Made by a program: the position numbers and the translations under genes. This document shows positions 10,660 through 22,700 of a DNA stretch of 64,000 bases, piece after piece. Each line of letters opens with the position of its first letter. Position 1 is the first letter of the stretch. Under the pieces are notes generated by a model. It was not told the origin of the DNA and searched no databases. It was given only the letters and a program-made list of their open reading frames with translations. Source of the DNA: Pardosa pseudoannulata (lineage: Eukaryota > Arthropoda > Arachnida > Araneae > Lycosidae); the NCBI GenBank assembly GCA_032207245.1, contig CM063505.1:177267530-177331529 (forward strand), written 5' to 3'.

Positions 10660-11189
10660 TGAAATATTGTATACATCAATTCGAGAACATTCAGGTATAT
10701 CCCAAAATGGTTTCAAAATTTTTTTGGATATCTAATTTTTAGCCCTACACCTTGACAGTCGCACGAAAATTTATTAATGCATATAAATTCTAAAACCTGA
10801 AAGGGTTCAATTTAAAGTGTATATAAACATTCCACCTAATATATTACAAACTACAACAAGAACCCTAAGCTTAACTTCAAGCATTCAAGTTCATAAAAGG
10901 TAGTTCTTAGAAGAAGAATTACCTCTAAGCTTAAACGATGAATATTTTTTCAAAAGACTAATAAGAAAAAAAAGAATTAGCCAAAGAAAATCTTTACATA
11001 ATTCATACACATTCCCAGAAGGCTTTTCATTAATTGCTTATCAAACAATCAGTAGTGGGGAAAATTCCCTATTCACATTTTTTCAAAAAGGGGAGGGGGG
11101 AATCCGTCTAAGAAATCCGCTCATAAAGCAGGATAATAAAGAAGACAAAAAAATTGTTTTTCGTAAAAAAAAAGATGGGTTACAAGCAG
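10481..11189. other. AT-rich stretch with a (TA)16 tract
   Basis: Contains (TA)n at 10624-10655. No coding or repeat structure recognised. Confidence 0.4.
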
Positions 11190-11211
11190 CCTCCTCCAAC
11201 CTTGAACCGAA

Positions 11212-11391
11212 TTGGCCATGTGTGACACAGTGGCATTTTTTTTTCTTTCATTCGAAAATTTCACGTCTCACAGAACCGGTCACGTGCCAGTCTTCACGAT
11301 CCAGCGGAGTCGGGTTGAGTTGTTTTACTTTCGACCAGAATCTCCAACCAAGAAAAATATTTCTGTAGGTGAATGTGCAGAGACTGCCTTC
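11212..11391 (+). other. Candidate exon-like segment ending at a strong splice donor
   Basis: An open frame from ATG 11212 runs for 60 sense codons (MAMCDTVAFFF...) and is followed by CAG|GTAAGA at 11389-11397, a near-consensus 5' splice site. The segment is clearly more GC-rich than its surroundings. The peptide has no recognisable domain, and I cannot find a matching acceptor or partner exon. It could be a first exon of a host gene, an old repeat, or chance. Confidence 0.2.
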
Positions 11392-11397
11392 AGGTAA

Positions 11398-11872
11398 GAA
11401 AATTCTTCGCACATGGTTCGCTAGAATGATCCCATGGGATAGGAAATGAAAATTCCATTTGCACAGATTATTTCTTTTTCATAAGTTAAATAAATTCCCA
11501 CGGACAAAAGTCTGAATGAAGTCTGATTCATTTTTTAAGCTCATTTATTCAGTTTAACACAATTTACTGATATTTATTGCTCAGTGAAGAAATAATAACC
11601 TGACCTTAATCGACGGAACCCAAACTGCAGCCAAAGGCACGTTTCGAGCAATGAATGCTTAGAGGCAAAATGATCAGAACAATTAAATAAAACGCTGGTG
11701 ATACAATGTCTCTCAGTTTAGCAATATCCGAATAAGATAATTGGAGGCTTTTCAACTTCGCAGACAATCGAAATAAATTGAGAATTTCGATAACCGAGTT
11801 CCATTAGTCTAACTCTCGCACGTCATTTTACATCAATACTTCAAAATTAAAAACATAGTAATTTTTAATACC
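11398..11872. other. AT-rich stretch, nothing recognised
   Basis: No ORF, repeat or motif supported. Confidence 0.4.
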
Positions 11873-11876
11873 TTAA

Positions 11877-12357
11877 CACATTGTGTGCGGGTACATTTCG
11901 CAGCGGAATTATAAGGAGAGCGGGCGTTTTGCGCATAAATTTAGTTATTCAGTTAAATCTCAATATGTCGAAAATTATTTAATCTTTTAACTAACTTTTC
12001 GTATTTTATATAGAAATACATAAACAAATATATGTATAAATATATATAATATATAATATATAAATATACTTATATATAACATCATTTTCGCAAGGATAAA
12101 TAAAAAGTTAATTTTCAATCTAAATTGAATTTTTAATCAACCTTCTCGTTCTGTGATTCCACATCGACTGATGTAAAAACTAGTTTTTATTTGTATAAAT
12201 TTTTCCGGAATCTATGTAGTAGACAAGAATATTCCGCTTCGTTTTCTTGTATATACCTTTATTTTTGTACCCACAAACAAACCATGTTGTTACACTAACC
12301 CGCTCTCAAGTATCGATCGTCAGAAAAAGTACTAGTACGTGTCCTGCATACAATGTG
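11877..12357. mobile_element. TTAA-flanked piggyBac-like non-autonomous element
   Basis: Exact TTAA sits at both ends (11873-11876 and 12358-12361), as expected for piggyBac-type transposition. The terminal inverted repeats read CACATTGTGTGCGGG at the left and CACATTGTATGCAGG from the right on the reverse strand (two mismatches in 15). The interior, about 480 bp, has no transposase frame. The termini are of the same family as the small element at 8966-9126. Confidence 0.75.
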
Positions 12358-12361
12358 TTAA

Positions 12362-12830
12362 CCTTTAATTTGGCTAAGTGGCCGCTACACCGGACATGTA
12401 TATTTATAACTACTATATAACATAATTGTCAGTGCCACAGCGGACATTTTCTCAAGAACGGAAAATTATATATTTTTTTAATTTTATTTTACAGAGATCC
12501 TAATGTCTATACAGACATGGAAAAATAACAGAAATTAAAAAATATTTGAAAAAACATCTTGTGAAATTAAAGGTTAATATTGTTATTCCACAGATAAATA
12601 ACAAAAAATATATTTTAATCGATAGAATCGAGTTAGTCATTTATAAACAGTTTGCTCAATTATACGAGTTCGGATTAGCCGAAAGGCACTGACAAACTTA
12701 ATTAATCTATCCTCATTTTTATAAAAAATTATTAAACTGAAACAAATATATTTGTTTATAAATAACCGAAGATATTTTTTTTAGAAAATAAAAACCCGAA
12801 AAACAAAAAGACAGTAACAGTGCGAGAAAA
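12362..12830. other. AT-rich stretch, nothing recognised
   Basis: No supported structure. Confidence 0.4.
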
Positions 12831-13792
12831 ACAATACTTAGAAAACTACAAAAAATCCATGGAAAGTCGAAGCAGACAATTTTACATTTTCTTATATTTA
12901 TATATAAAATTCTTTAGTCCGTGTGTTTAAAATAGAACTTCTCCTAAACGGCTGGACTGATTTTGATAAAATTTTGTGTATGTAATAAAGTTGATTCGAG
13001 AATGGTTTAGATTAACAATTTGATCCGATAGAAAATATTTTTTTTTTATTAAAAATCCAGAATTGACATTATTACAATGCCGCTTGAAACCCTTTACTGC
13101 CAACGTATCTGTGTCCCAGTGGTCAGCGCAACGGGCTTTAATACGGAAAGTTCCAGGATCGAATCCCCGTACAAGCAATGTGGGAATTTTCATTTAATAT
13201 AATTACGTTTGTGATGACTATACACGTGGTGGCGTCAAGTATTTTAAAAATAATTTTTTGTCTTACTCTTCCATCAAAACTGTCCAATTTATAATTTTAT
13301 TTAAAAACATTTTACAATTTTTGGATTTGGTTAAAATAGGACAAAGTCTGTCAGGCTGTCTAGTATGGATATAATAGTTTGACAAGGATTTTAACTATCC
13401 AGTATCGTCTCATTTCTCATTCATTCTAGATATTCAAGAGATTACAGTACTTTCTATAATCTTATTTTTTTCTCCTATTGGTAGTTTAAAAGACAACTGA
13501 AGACAGAGAAAAATTCAATAACAATAAATAAATAAATAAAACGGACGAAGAATAGTAAATAAGTCTACATTAAAAGTCTAATATCAGTCAAAAATCTAAC
13601 CTACCAATATTTTTCCCATACGTATTCAGAAGGCTGCAATTTGAAATGTGTGATATTCATTTCCACATTAAGGTTCTATTATAATTGTTAGAATGGTTTC
13701 TAGGTAGAATTGGTTCTATTATAATTGGCAGGACATGAGTGCATATTGATTCGGAATAGATGCATGAAGAGGTAGTCATAGCTAATAGCAAT
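12831..13792 (+). repeat. Duplicated segment, copy A (interrupted)
   Basis: Outer parts (12831-12891 and 13365-13792) match 15081-15537 in order and orientation. Shared landmarks are gtcgaagcagacaattttac, ataatagtttgacagg-like, tctcatttctcattcattct, gtgatattcatttc, and catgagtgcatattgattcg with gaatagatgcatgaagaggt. The middle 12892-13364 is absent from copy B and is a separate insertion. Copy A also has a small local duplication of 'ggttctattataattg' near 13670-13730. Confidence 0.85.
12892..13364 (+). mobile_element. Helitron-like non-autonomous insertion with tRNA-like internal segment
   Basis: Present in copy A and missing from copy B of the surrounding duplication, so this is an insertion. 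It has no target duplication and no inverted ends, and it finishes with CTAGT (13360-13364), the 3' end rule of Helitrons (CTRRT). It contains ctcctaaacggctggactga followed by ttttgat, a motif I associate with widespread arthropod repeats. A tRNA-like stretch at about 13105-13175 has an A-box-like 'cccagtggtcagcgc' and a B-box-like 'ggatcgaatcccc'. The 5' border is uncertain by a few bases because both flank and element are TA-rich. Confidence 0.55.
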
Positions 13793-14845
13793 ATAAAATA
13801 CAGCAACAGATCTTTTCCTTAGACCTGAAGGAATGTTTACAAAAATGTTTCTGGCCTTTATCTTTATTTACCTTTATTTATCTTTACTTATCTTTGCTTA
13901 TAGACATCTTCCTAAAAGTTTTTTCTAAAAGATATTTTCATTTAACGTTTTGACTGGGTAGGAAGAATCCCATTATCAGATACTAGTATAATTCCCCCCC
14001 TCCCCTTCCCTAGAAGTCTGCTATTTCATTTCCTTGAAAATCACAATGGTGATATCCATTGCAAGACAATCTCTGTATTATTTTGAATTAGGACATCTTC
14101 ACATTTTCAGATGTCAACTGACATCGGAAAGATATAGCCTGAAATTCTAAGTTCATCAAAAAATTTTGAAGGAAAGACTAGAGCATTTATCAGAATTAAG
14201 TTAGATCAATTATTATAATTAACATTATAATTCAAAATTTAAAATTTTTATTTTACTATTTTTTTCTTAAATTAAATTAAAATTTTTTTCCACCTAACGA
14301 TAATACCTTGATCTCTTCACAAACCCAAGAAAAAACAGATTGAAAATTAAAATAGAAATCATTTTAAAATACATATCGACCGCTGTTTTCATGAGTTAAA
14401 GACACTTGAAGTTTAGGGGATTCGGTCATCGCTTTTGAAACCTTAAATGATTTGATTATGCAGAACATTCAAATAACAACAGTTTCAGATTACTTTACTA
14501 AAAGAGAAGATATTAAAGAAATATTTCTTAAAGCAATTTGATTTTATTGTTAAAACAGTCATTAGGGAAACTGCAGTGAATCTTCTGAAAATATTACTAA
14601 AATTTAAAAAAAAAAATGTTATTCTTAAAAAAAAAGTAGCACTTAAATTGCACCACGATATCAAAAAATAAAACCCGTAGCTGAATTATAAAATGTTCAC
14701 AACATTCTATTACTCCAAAGTAAACGTTATATATATATATATATATATATTTTGATTTGAAACCAACATAATGTTGACAGTGATATTTTTACATCGTTTA
14801 TTAAAGAAAACATTGTTTCAAATTGTTTGATAAAAAAGGGAAATT

Positions 14846-14876
<31 letters not shown>

Positions 14877-15080
14877 CATACTTTTATGCATATCAGTTGG
14901 AAAATTAAGATGCACATTTTAAAAAATGAACTACAAGTCTTAAATAAAAAAAATTTCCTTGATATTCCGGCGAAATCAAACCAGGAGATTTTTGTTTATT
15001 TTCCAGATAATATCAATTACAAAATTTACTAAAATTTTACAAAAATTTATTTCAAATTTATTAAAATTTACAAAAACAAT
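13793..15080. other. AT-rich stretch with small simple repeats
   Basis: Holds a short tandem of TTTATCTTTAC-like units (about 13856-13902), a (TA)n at 14728-14750 and poly-A at 14851-14876. No gene or element. Confidence 0.4.
14851..14876. repeat. Poly-A tract (26 bp)
   Basis: Uninterrupted A run. No retrotransposon body could be recognised upstream. Confidence 0.9.
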
Positions 15081-15537
15081 CCTGAGAAAACTACGAGAAA
15101 CCCATTAAAAGTCGAAGCAGACAATTTTACATTTTCATGTATGTATATAATAGTTTGACAGGGAATTTAACTACACAATTTCTTCTCATTTCTCATTCAT
15201 TCTGGATATTCAAGAGTTTACAAGGCATTCTATAATCTTATTTTTTTATTGTTCTAATGGCAGACTAAAAGACAACAGAAGATAAAGCAAAATTCAATAA
15301 ATAAATAAAACGAACGAAGAACAATAAAACAAGTGTACATTAAATTCTATTCTGAATCAATAATCTAGTCTTCCAATATTTTCCCCATACACATTTCGAA
15401 TCCAGCGCATGGCTGGAATTTCAAATGGGTGATATTCATTTCTACATTAAGGTTCTGTTATAATTGGTAGAGAAGACATGAGTGCATATTGATTCGGAAT
15501 AGATGCATGAAGAGGTAGTGATAGTTAATAAAACTAT
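15081..15537 (+). repeat. Duplicated segment, copy B (empty site for the Helitron-like insertion)
   Basis: Colinear with copy A at 12831-13792 but continuous through the point where copy A carries the insertion: ttttacattttcatgtatg runs directly into tatataatagtttgac. Non-coding. Confidence 0.85.
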
Positions 15538-17526
15538 TATATAAACTATTCAACGTAACCTGCTTACTTCCTTTCTAAATACTATACAAACCTATTTCAC
15601 TTATTTAAGTTTAACTCAATCAAGATTATTCGGTGCATTTTAAACGAAAAGCAGCAACCAAAAACAAAGAACGAGCACTACTTTTTTTCTTACAACCGCT
15701 ACCTCTAGATCGAACTCCATTAATTCAAAAATAATTCCATATTACGCAAGCTAATTAATCCTGAAATTAGTTCGTGATGTAGCTAGAAATATTTCCAAAA
15801 GTCCTAGTAAGATTAATTTAAGATCGATACAACAACAAGAAATTAAAAATTGGAACAAATGTAATCTGAAAAGAAAATTTAAAAAATGTAGTGGAGAGAG
15901 GAATGGGAATGATAGATGGAAGAAAAAAAAATTATCTTTTTGGTTGCATAGCACGTAGAACCAAGGTAAAGGAACAGGTTGACAATACTACTATATAGAC
16001 TATAAGTATCCATCTACGCTATAAACGTCATTTTTTGCCAAAAATCATAATTTTTTTTATTTCTCTATCGTAAAATTTCACCTTTTAGGCTTCTAAATCT
16101 GTTTTTGTTTTGTCTCTACGGAATTTTAAAGAAAAGTTACAGCTTTTTAAGCATCAGTGACAGCTGTCAAAACAAAACGGAAGTAGCGACTTCGGAACCA
16201 AAAGTTGTGAATTTAAAGCCTCTTAAAGAGCATTTTTTGGACAAAACTTTTTAAATTTTCATGAAGATAAGTTTAAACATTTTTCTAGCATTTTTAATAA
16301 TTAGCAATTTGGCAATTAGAAAGTTTTGAAGCAAGAAAGTGTGCGGAATTTTAATTCTTTAATAGTTAAAGTTGCTTTCATAAACTTCAAGTGCGTTTTT
16401 CTCAAAACGGTATTTTAAATAAAATGTTGAAACTTGAAATGAGATTTCTCAAAAAGTTCTTAAAATATTTTGTTGAAAATTATTATGAATACTTTTGATA
16501 GTATTTACTAGTAAATGACCTAAAAGCTTGAAATTTGGATAATTTTTAATGATGTTACACTCATAGTTAGATATAAAGGTAATGAAAATTCGTTAAAAAT
16601 TCAATGTGTATGATTTTGAAGGACCAAAAGTTTTTACCAAATGTAAATTAAGCAAAGATTTAGGCGATTCACTAGTCCAGTGTATAAGAAATGTGTTTCA
16701 CCAAAAAATACTGAAATAATTTAATCTATTAAAAAATTAGACCTTTTGAAAAAAAACCGATTTTTTTACTAAATTTTCTTCATTTATTAGAAATTTTATA
16801 AAAACTTCTCCAGGAATAAATTTTTTAAGAGCAATTCTCTATGATAATATAAAAAATAAATCTAAAAATGTAAAAACATGAACTAGTTTCTACGTGTAAA
16901 GAAAAAAGTTCTGCGAACGTAGACGGATACCTTAAATGAACATCCAAATAATACCAAATGTACTTTTAGAGACATCTATTCCTGTTAACTCCGAAAAAAT
17001 TTATAGTAGCTTTTAATTGATAATTATTTATAATATGTCTTACATAGAAATTGCATACCTCGAGTGGATTTTGATATTGGGGAGTAATAAGTTATTACTA
17101 AAATTATAACACTAGATGGAGATACCAGTTTTAAATCGCTGTAAATGGGATTCAAAGAACGCTAAACAGATTTTCGGATTTATCAAACTGATTTTTTTTC
17201 CAATCTTATTTACTCTTTAAAAATTGAAAATTGTATTGTTACCGGAATTGATCCTATGTGTAAGATTTCAAATTCCTATCTAGCCAAGAAAGTAGTTAAA
17301 AATTTATTTCAAAATATTACTAACACACAGGCGAAGTTAACTAAAAGCGTTTAATAATGAACACGGTTACTACTGAAATCAAATTTAGTAATAATATCAG
17401 GAGAATATAAATAGTCCCTCTACATTACTATTCATAACACAAATATTAGAGCTCACTGGAAATATCTCAATTCCAAGAGCTGCGGGGGTAAGAATGAAGA
17501 TTATTAATTTTTTTATGATAGTATAG
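15538..17526. other. Long AT-rich stretch, nothing recognised
   Basis: No gene, RNA gene or repeat boundary that I can support. A 67-codon minus frame at 15751-15954 is hydrophobic low-complexity translation. Confidence 0.4.
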
Positions 17527-18416
17527 TCTCACTATAAACAGGGATTGTCGGGAAATGCTTCGTTCCGGATAAGCAATTATGACAAAGAATCGAATTTATT
17601 TCAAATTCTGATGAAAATGTCTGAAAAAGTTACAGAAAATGTACAATGGCTATACAAAATTAGTCATAAATCAGTTAATACAAAAAAAAAGAAAAAAAAA
17701 GAGAGAATGACCATAAATTTTTAATGTTATTTTGATTAGTAATTTGTATAATAAAAAATAGAAATGTAGGTTATTTTACTATTTTCAGATGAATGAAATG
17801 ATAGGAGTCAGTTTTGGTTTTCCATTTAATCTTCCACGAATTTTGTTACGGAAATTTCTCAAAATCATTTTTTCTTCCCAGGCATGCTTTCATCTTCTAG
17901 CACCAAATAATTAAACAATGCCTGAATATGTATTAATGCGTCACCATGACTCAGAAGATGGTTTGGTTTGGTTTCGAGCGCTACATTCTACTGTTTGCAC
18001 TCGAGGGCTAATAAGACCGGGACCTACTGCTTAAAGCCGATTCCGAAAGGCTACGAACATCCACACCAACGCGGGATTCGAACCCACGAACTCCGGTACC
18101 GACGATCAGCGCCCTAACCAATCAGCCAGCGTTCGGCGACTTAGAAGATGAGTTACCAAGATTTTCTTCATCATTATCAGGACATTCTTCGACATTAATT
18201 CCTTCTTCTGAACCACAAACGACACAATATCACCGTCACTTAAAACTTCGTAACATTCCAATTTTTCATCTTCGATAATTCATTCTAGCACTCCTTCGTA
18301 CACGTTGTTCAGAATAGTCAAACTTTCTTACACCTTTCTAGATTTTTCTAGAATTGTGCTCGTCTATTTTGCCGGCCATCTCGGATAATTCACAACCCGG
18401 ATAATCGAGTCTACTG
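17527..18416 (-). mobile_element. Tigger/pogo-like remnant, split by a SINE
   Basis: The right end, on the reverse strand, reads TA then CAGTAGACTCGATTATCCGG, the typical Tigger-style terminus (CAGTmnACTCGATTATCCG) next to a TA. The left end near 17527 (tatagtctcactataaacag) is only weakly similar, so that border is tentative. The reverse-strand segment at about 18150-18330 could encode an acidic pogo-type C-terminus (an EVLSDGDIV-like string), but with stops. Confidence 0.4.
17961..18137 (-). mobile_element. tRNA-derived SINE copy with 13-bp target duplication
   Basis: Full reverse-strand copy: GTTTGG tail on the left, then the body, then gggattcgaaccc (reverse B box) and cctaaccaatcagcc (reverse A-box region). 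The flanks are gactcagaagatg (17948-17960) and gacttagaagatg (18138-18150), a 13-bp duplication with one change. It inserted into the Tigger-like remnant and is therefore younger. Confidence 0.9.
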
Positions 18417-19563
18417 TATTTGAAATATATGATCTTCTCAGAATGCCAGAAAACTGATCTCTTTCTCCCAAGGATTTCGAAAATCTGATTTTCGAAGTTT
18501 AAATAATAACTAAGTAATGATTTAAAAGCATATTAATTAAATAATCACTGTATAAACTGACCTTCTTTTTTAGAGAACAAGAGAAAAAAACTTCAGGGTG
18601 TCCTAAGGTTTAGAATCTTGTTTATTAGATAAAATATTTTCATATTTAATTTCGTAACTGTAAAACATTCCATGATGGCTTAGAATCGTGAAGTTTAAAG
18701 TTGTATAAAATTAGACCGGAACGTAGAGATAAAATTCCCGAAAAGTGTCTCACGAAGAGGAATTGGAGCATTATTTCAAAATAAAATGCAGGCAAAAATA
18801 AAAATAAAAAACCGTTTACATCTTGGTAACACAGTTAAATAAACGAAAATCGCGTCGGATGCCGCAAGGCACACCATGCAGAAAGCGAAGACGGCGGAGG
18901 AACGATAATGAAAATGACAAAAATTCAAAGCTGGATTTGTCAACATTGCGAAGTTTTATCAAGATGTCACATTTTGATGCTTAAATTCCCCCCCAAAACT
19001 GTCGATGCATTCGATGAGATAAAATTCCATCGTTATTTTTCTTTAAAAAGCCCACATTACCACTTGAGTTATTTATGTATTTATTTTACAACTGTCAAAA
19101 TGATTTAGAAAAATGTGGTATGACTGTTTATAATATACATACACACAAATCTCTTTCTACGTTATATATGTGACAGGGTTAGGTTTTAGACATATAATTT
19201 AAGGTGAAATTTTTTTGAATTCCGAACGGTACCATATGCATGTCTTGAATTCATCGAATCTATCATCGAGGTGACGTAGGTATTTTGTTTCCATAGTAAA
19301 AATTATAGTTTTAGTACATTGATAGTATGAATTAGCAATTCCCTTTATACACTTAAATTTTATTGCTATGCATTAGTTTACACATGCCTTTTGGAATTAA
19401 ATCTTTCATTATGATTTTAAGTGTTTAATATGCATATTTTTATAACGTACGAAAACCTTTCGACCAGTGTAAGTGGAAAGTAATAAAAGTGATGAAATGT
19501 ATTTTTAATGCAACAATTTGTGTTTGATTTTTGTAAAAGTTATGGGAAACCTCTTGCTAAAGG
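18417..19563. other. Mostly AT-rich; short GC-richer patch
   Basis: A patch at about 18840-18910 is GC-richer (gtcggatgccgcaaggc...gacggcgga). A 66-codon frame follows from 18908 with no recognised domain. Nothing else. Confidence 0.35.
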
Positions 19564-19719
19564 ACGGCCGAACGATGGCCAAGGGGAAGAGATCTGCTAA
19601 TTGGTTCGAATTCCACTGCTAACATGGATGTTCGTTCATAACCGTTCTGAATTCGATTCAAACAGTAAATTCTGGTCTCATTAGAAAAACAAAAGAGCGA
19701 AGCGCTCTGAACCAAACAA
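19564..19719 (+). mobile_element. Diverged plus-strand SINE copy
   Basis: Starts acggccgaacgatggcc, has a B box ttggttcgaattcca, then atggatgttcgttc, attcgattcaaacagtaa, tctggtctcattag and the end gcgctctgaaccaaac. It is clearly the same SINE but more diverged than the others; no target duplication is evident. Confidence 0.75.
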
Positions 19720-22700
19720 AAATAGTTGTATCAAACTGCGAATACTGTTTGCAGCCAATTTCTAACGAACACAAACATGCTTTCCAAAATTGGCACCAAA
19801 ACAAACAGATAAGGTTGAATATGTAAGAATTGCCTTTAGGTGACAGAATCTTTGGGTTTCAATTCTATTCTGGAAGTCTTCTCACCAATAAGCTCTGTTT
19901 CAGAGCTAAGAAGAGTCTGGAACACTAGGAAGTCTACGAGGCCATTGGTTATCCTGAATATTTTAGCAAGTACAGCAAATCGTTGAAAAGCATGTGTAGC
20001 TGACAAAGGAAACCGTGCCTGTTATTAAACTGCAAAATTTCCATCTAATATTTTTTCCTTATTTTTCTTCCAAGATTTCTTTTTGGATAATAAAAATAAC
20101 CCTCCTTTGCATTGTTTACTTTTGTTATAAGGATATTATACCTACATACCACATTTTCCACTATTCGGATTTCACTAAATATCCATATAAACAAAAGCTT
20201 AACTTTTGAACAAAGTTAAGTCTGCGACACTTGTCATCTAAATTGATCTTTTGACATGGGCATTACGTGCTATTATACAGAGAATTGGCCACATCATATA
20301 GCACTGCAAGGGGGCGGCGTAAGTACCAAAAGCAAATCACTAATGGCGCGGCAATTTTGAAGACTTGCATCACACTCAGAAAATCTACCGCACGTGCCTT
20401 TTTGTGCTCTCAATGAGTGAAATTGCAAGATTATCAAAAATGTTAGCAAGTATGTTATTATAATTAGTTAATGATAGAAAACAAGTATTTTCATATAATA
20501 TAAAAAGGAGAAAAAATTAGACTTGAGAAAAAGAATTCAAGCTCTAGTGGGCTAAAAGAATTTCCTATTTCATCACTTCCAATTTGCACAAAAAGGTTTT
20601 CATGTGGATGCATAAAAAAACTTGCAATGTATGCTAGAAAACGCTGACTTCCAACGCACAGTTGTTAATAATGTAGTAGCCGATTATGCACAACATATAA
20701 CAACGGTTTGAGATCAAAAGATATTTCAAACATTCTAGTTTCTATTAACTATTTTTTTTATATCATGATAATTTCAATGTAATGTTTATAAAAGAGACAA
20801 CTAACAAAGATACTAACAAGGATGCATAATATTCACAAGCAAAACTTACAGGAAAAGAACTTGACAACTTTCACGATTTAACTTATTACTTGAATATATA
20901 TCTGTCTGAAAATAGCTTGCGTAATTAAACGTTACTAATTATACTTATTTGTGCTACTCCAACTAATTTACTTCCCCTCATTTGACGATAAACGCATAAT
21001 AAAGGTAATCCATGACAATGATTATATAACGATTTCTTTCCTCTCTTATAATTAACTTGTAAGCTAGAGGGACATCGTAAATGTCAGACTTCGATTATGA
21101 GTATTATGGAATTATAACAATATTCCCTTGTGACAACAGTAGTAGTTATTATTTACAGTCAATTAATTATTCCGTTCTCAATATCCTTGCGACGACAGTC
21201 TGCTGTAGACTAGCGAGGGACCAGGAGAGGTACTTATCTTGAAACAAACCAGATGCACCACATGGCCTATTGGCTATACGTACAAAATACTTTCAAGATA
21301 GTTTATGTATTTTGGTATGTGTTTCACTAAAGAATGTCAAGAGGGAGATAGTAAATTGTGAGTGGAGAGAGAGGGGAGGGGAGAGGCAGTTCCTCAGTTT
21401 CTACTTATAAAGGTTGATATTGTAAACAGTTGGAGGTTAATCCAGACATTCCAAGATTCAGGCACTTGTGTCAGGAGCAAACAGCGCGGTTTGAAATTTT
21501 AACATGCTAATTACAAATTATACATAAGTACTTATCGTACTGGTTTCTGAATTAAAATTAAATTTAAAATATTTACACAGTAGTAAATTGTAAAATATAA
21601 ATTAAAATTTATGTATTTAAATATTTATGAATAGCTTTTTTAGCTTTAACAAATTATTTTTCAGAACAGTGTTTCTTATAGTAACATTGACACTGATTCA
21701 AATATTTCCATTTTTCTATCAGCAGGGATTCTAAAGTTTATCTACTCAAATTTGACCTAAATTCAGTTTGGTTTTTTCCGCACAGTACTGAAAACTTTTA
21801 ACATGCAGCATTACTGTGTGAAAAGAGTAATATTAAGTATTATTTTTTGCAAAACTTTGTATTTAATTGCTGAATTGTTACTTTTTAGCTGTTCAAAAGC
21901 TTTGTTATTTTCCGGCGCAGTATGAGGAGTTTCAGGAGTTATCAAATTTTCACATTTCTGTAGTTGGCATGTCTGTTAATCTGAAAATTTGGGTAAATCC
22001 CACCCACTCAAGAAAGAAAAAAGAGGGGGGGGATAAAATTAGCGTTGTGTTACAAAATTTATGCACGTTCTGCTATATTTCTGTTACATAAATTTTAAGG
22101 TTGTACTCCATGCATCATTTCAGCAAGGGGTTGTAAAGAACTACAACTTTTTCTTCTCTCGTAGGATGTCTAAAGAACTACAACTTCTACTTCTACTAAG
22201 GTTTTCCAGTTTTTATTGGTATTGTGAAAAATGCCGTTTCTCTACTGTCTGATGAGCCGTAAGAAGTTATAAATTTGTGATTAAATTAAAGTGTTTTAGA
22301 ATTGAATAGTAGAGTGATATGTTCAAGTTACGTGAGTTTTGCTCGTCAACAAATAAATAAGAATTGTGAATTCATGACAGGGTTCTTTCCCTCACATTAA
22401 GTCTTGCGAGGGGTGGAGGGAAGACTGTTGAATGAAATTCGGAGGGGGGTGTAAAATGTTAAAGCATCACATTTAAGTTCGAATTAATACCACCGAAATT
22501 TTTCTCAAAAGACTCAGAAATTTAACATTTTAACAGGAAAAAATCGGGATAAACCCCAATAAATATGAAACATTTAAAAAAAATTTTAAAAGATACTAAT
22601 TTTAGATTCTAAAATATTTAGTTATGCAAATATAAATGAATGTAAAAGATGACATTTAAAACTAAATGACATGCATCCTGCATAACTAATAGATGTCTAA

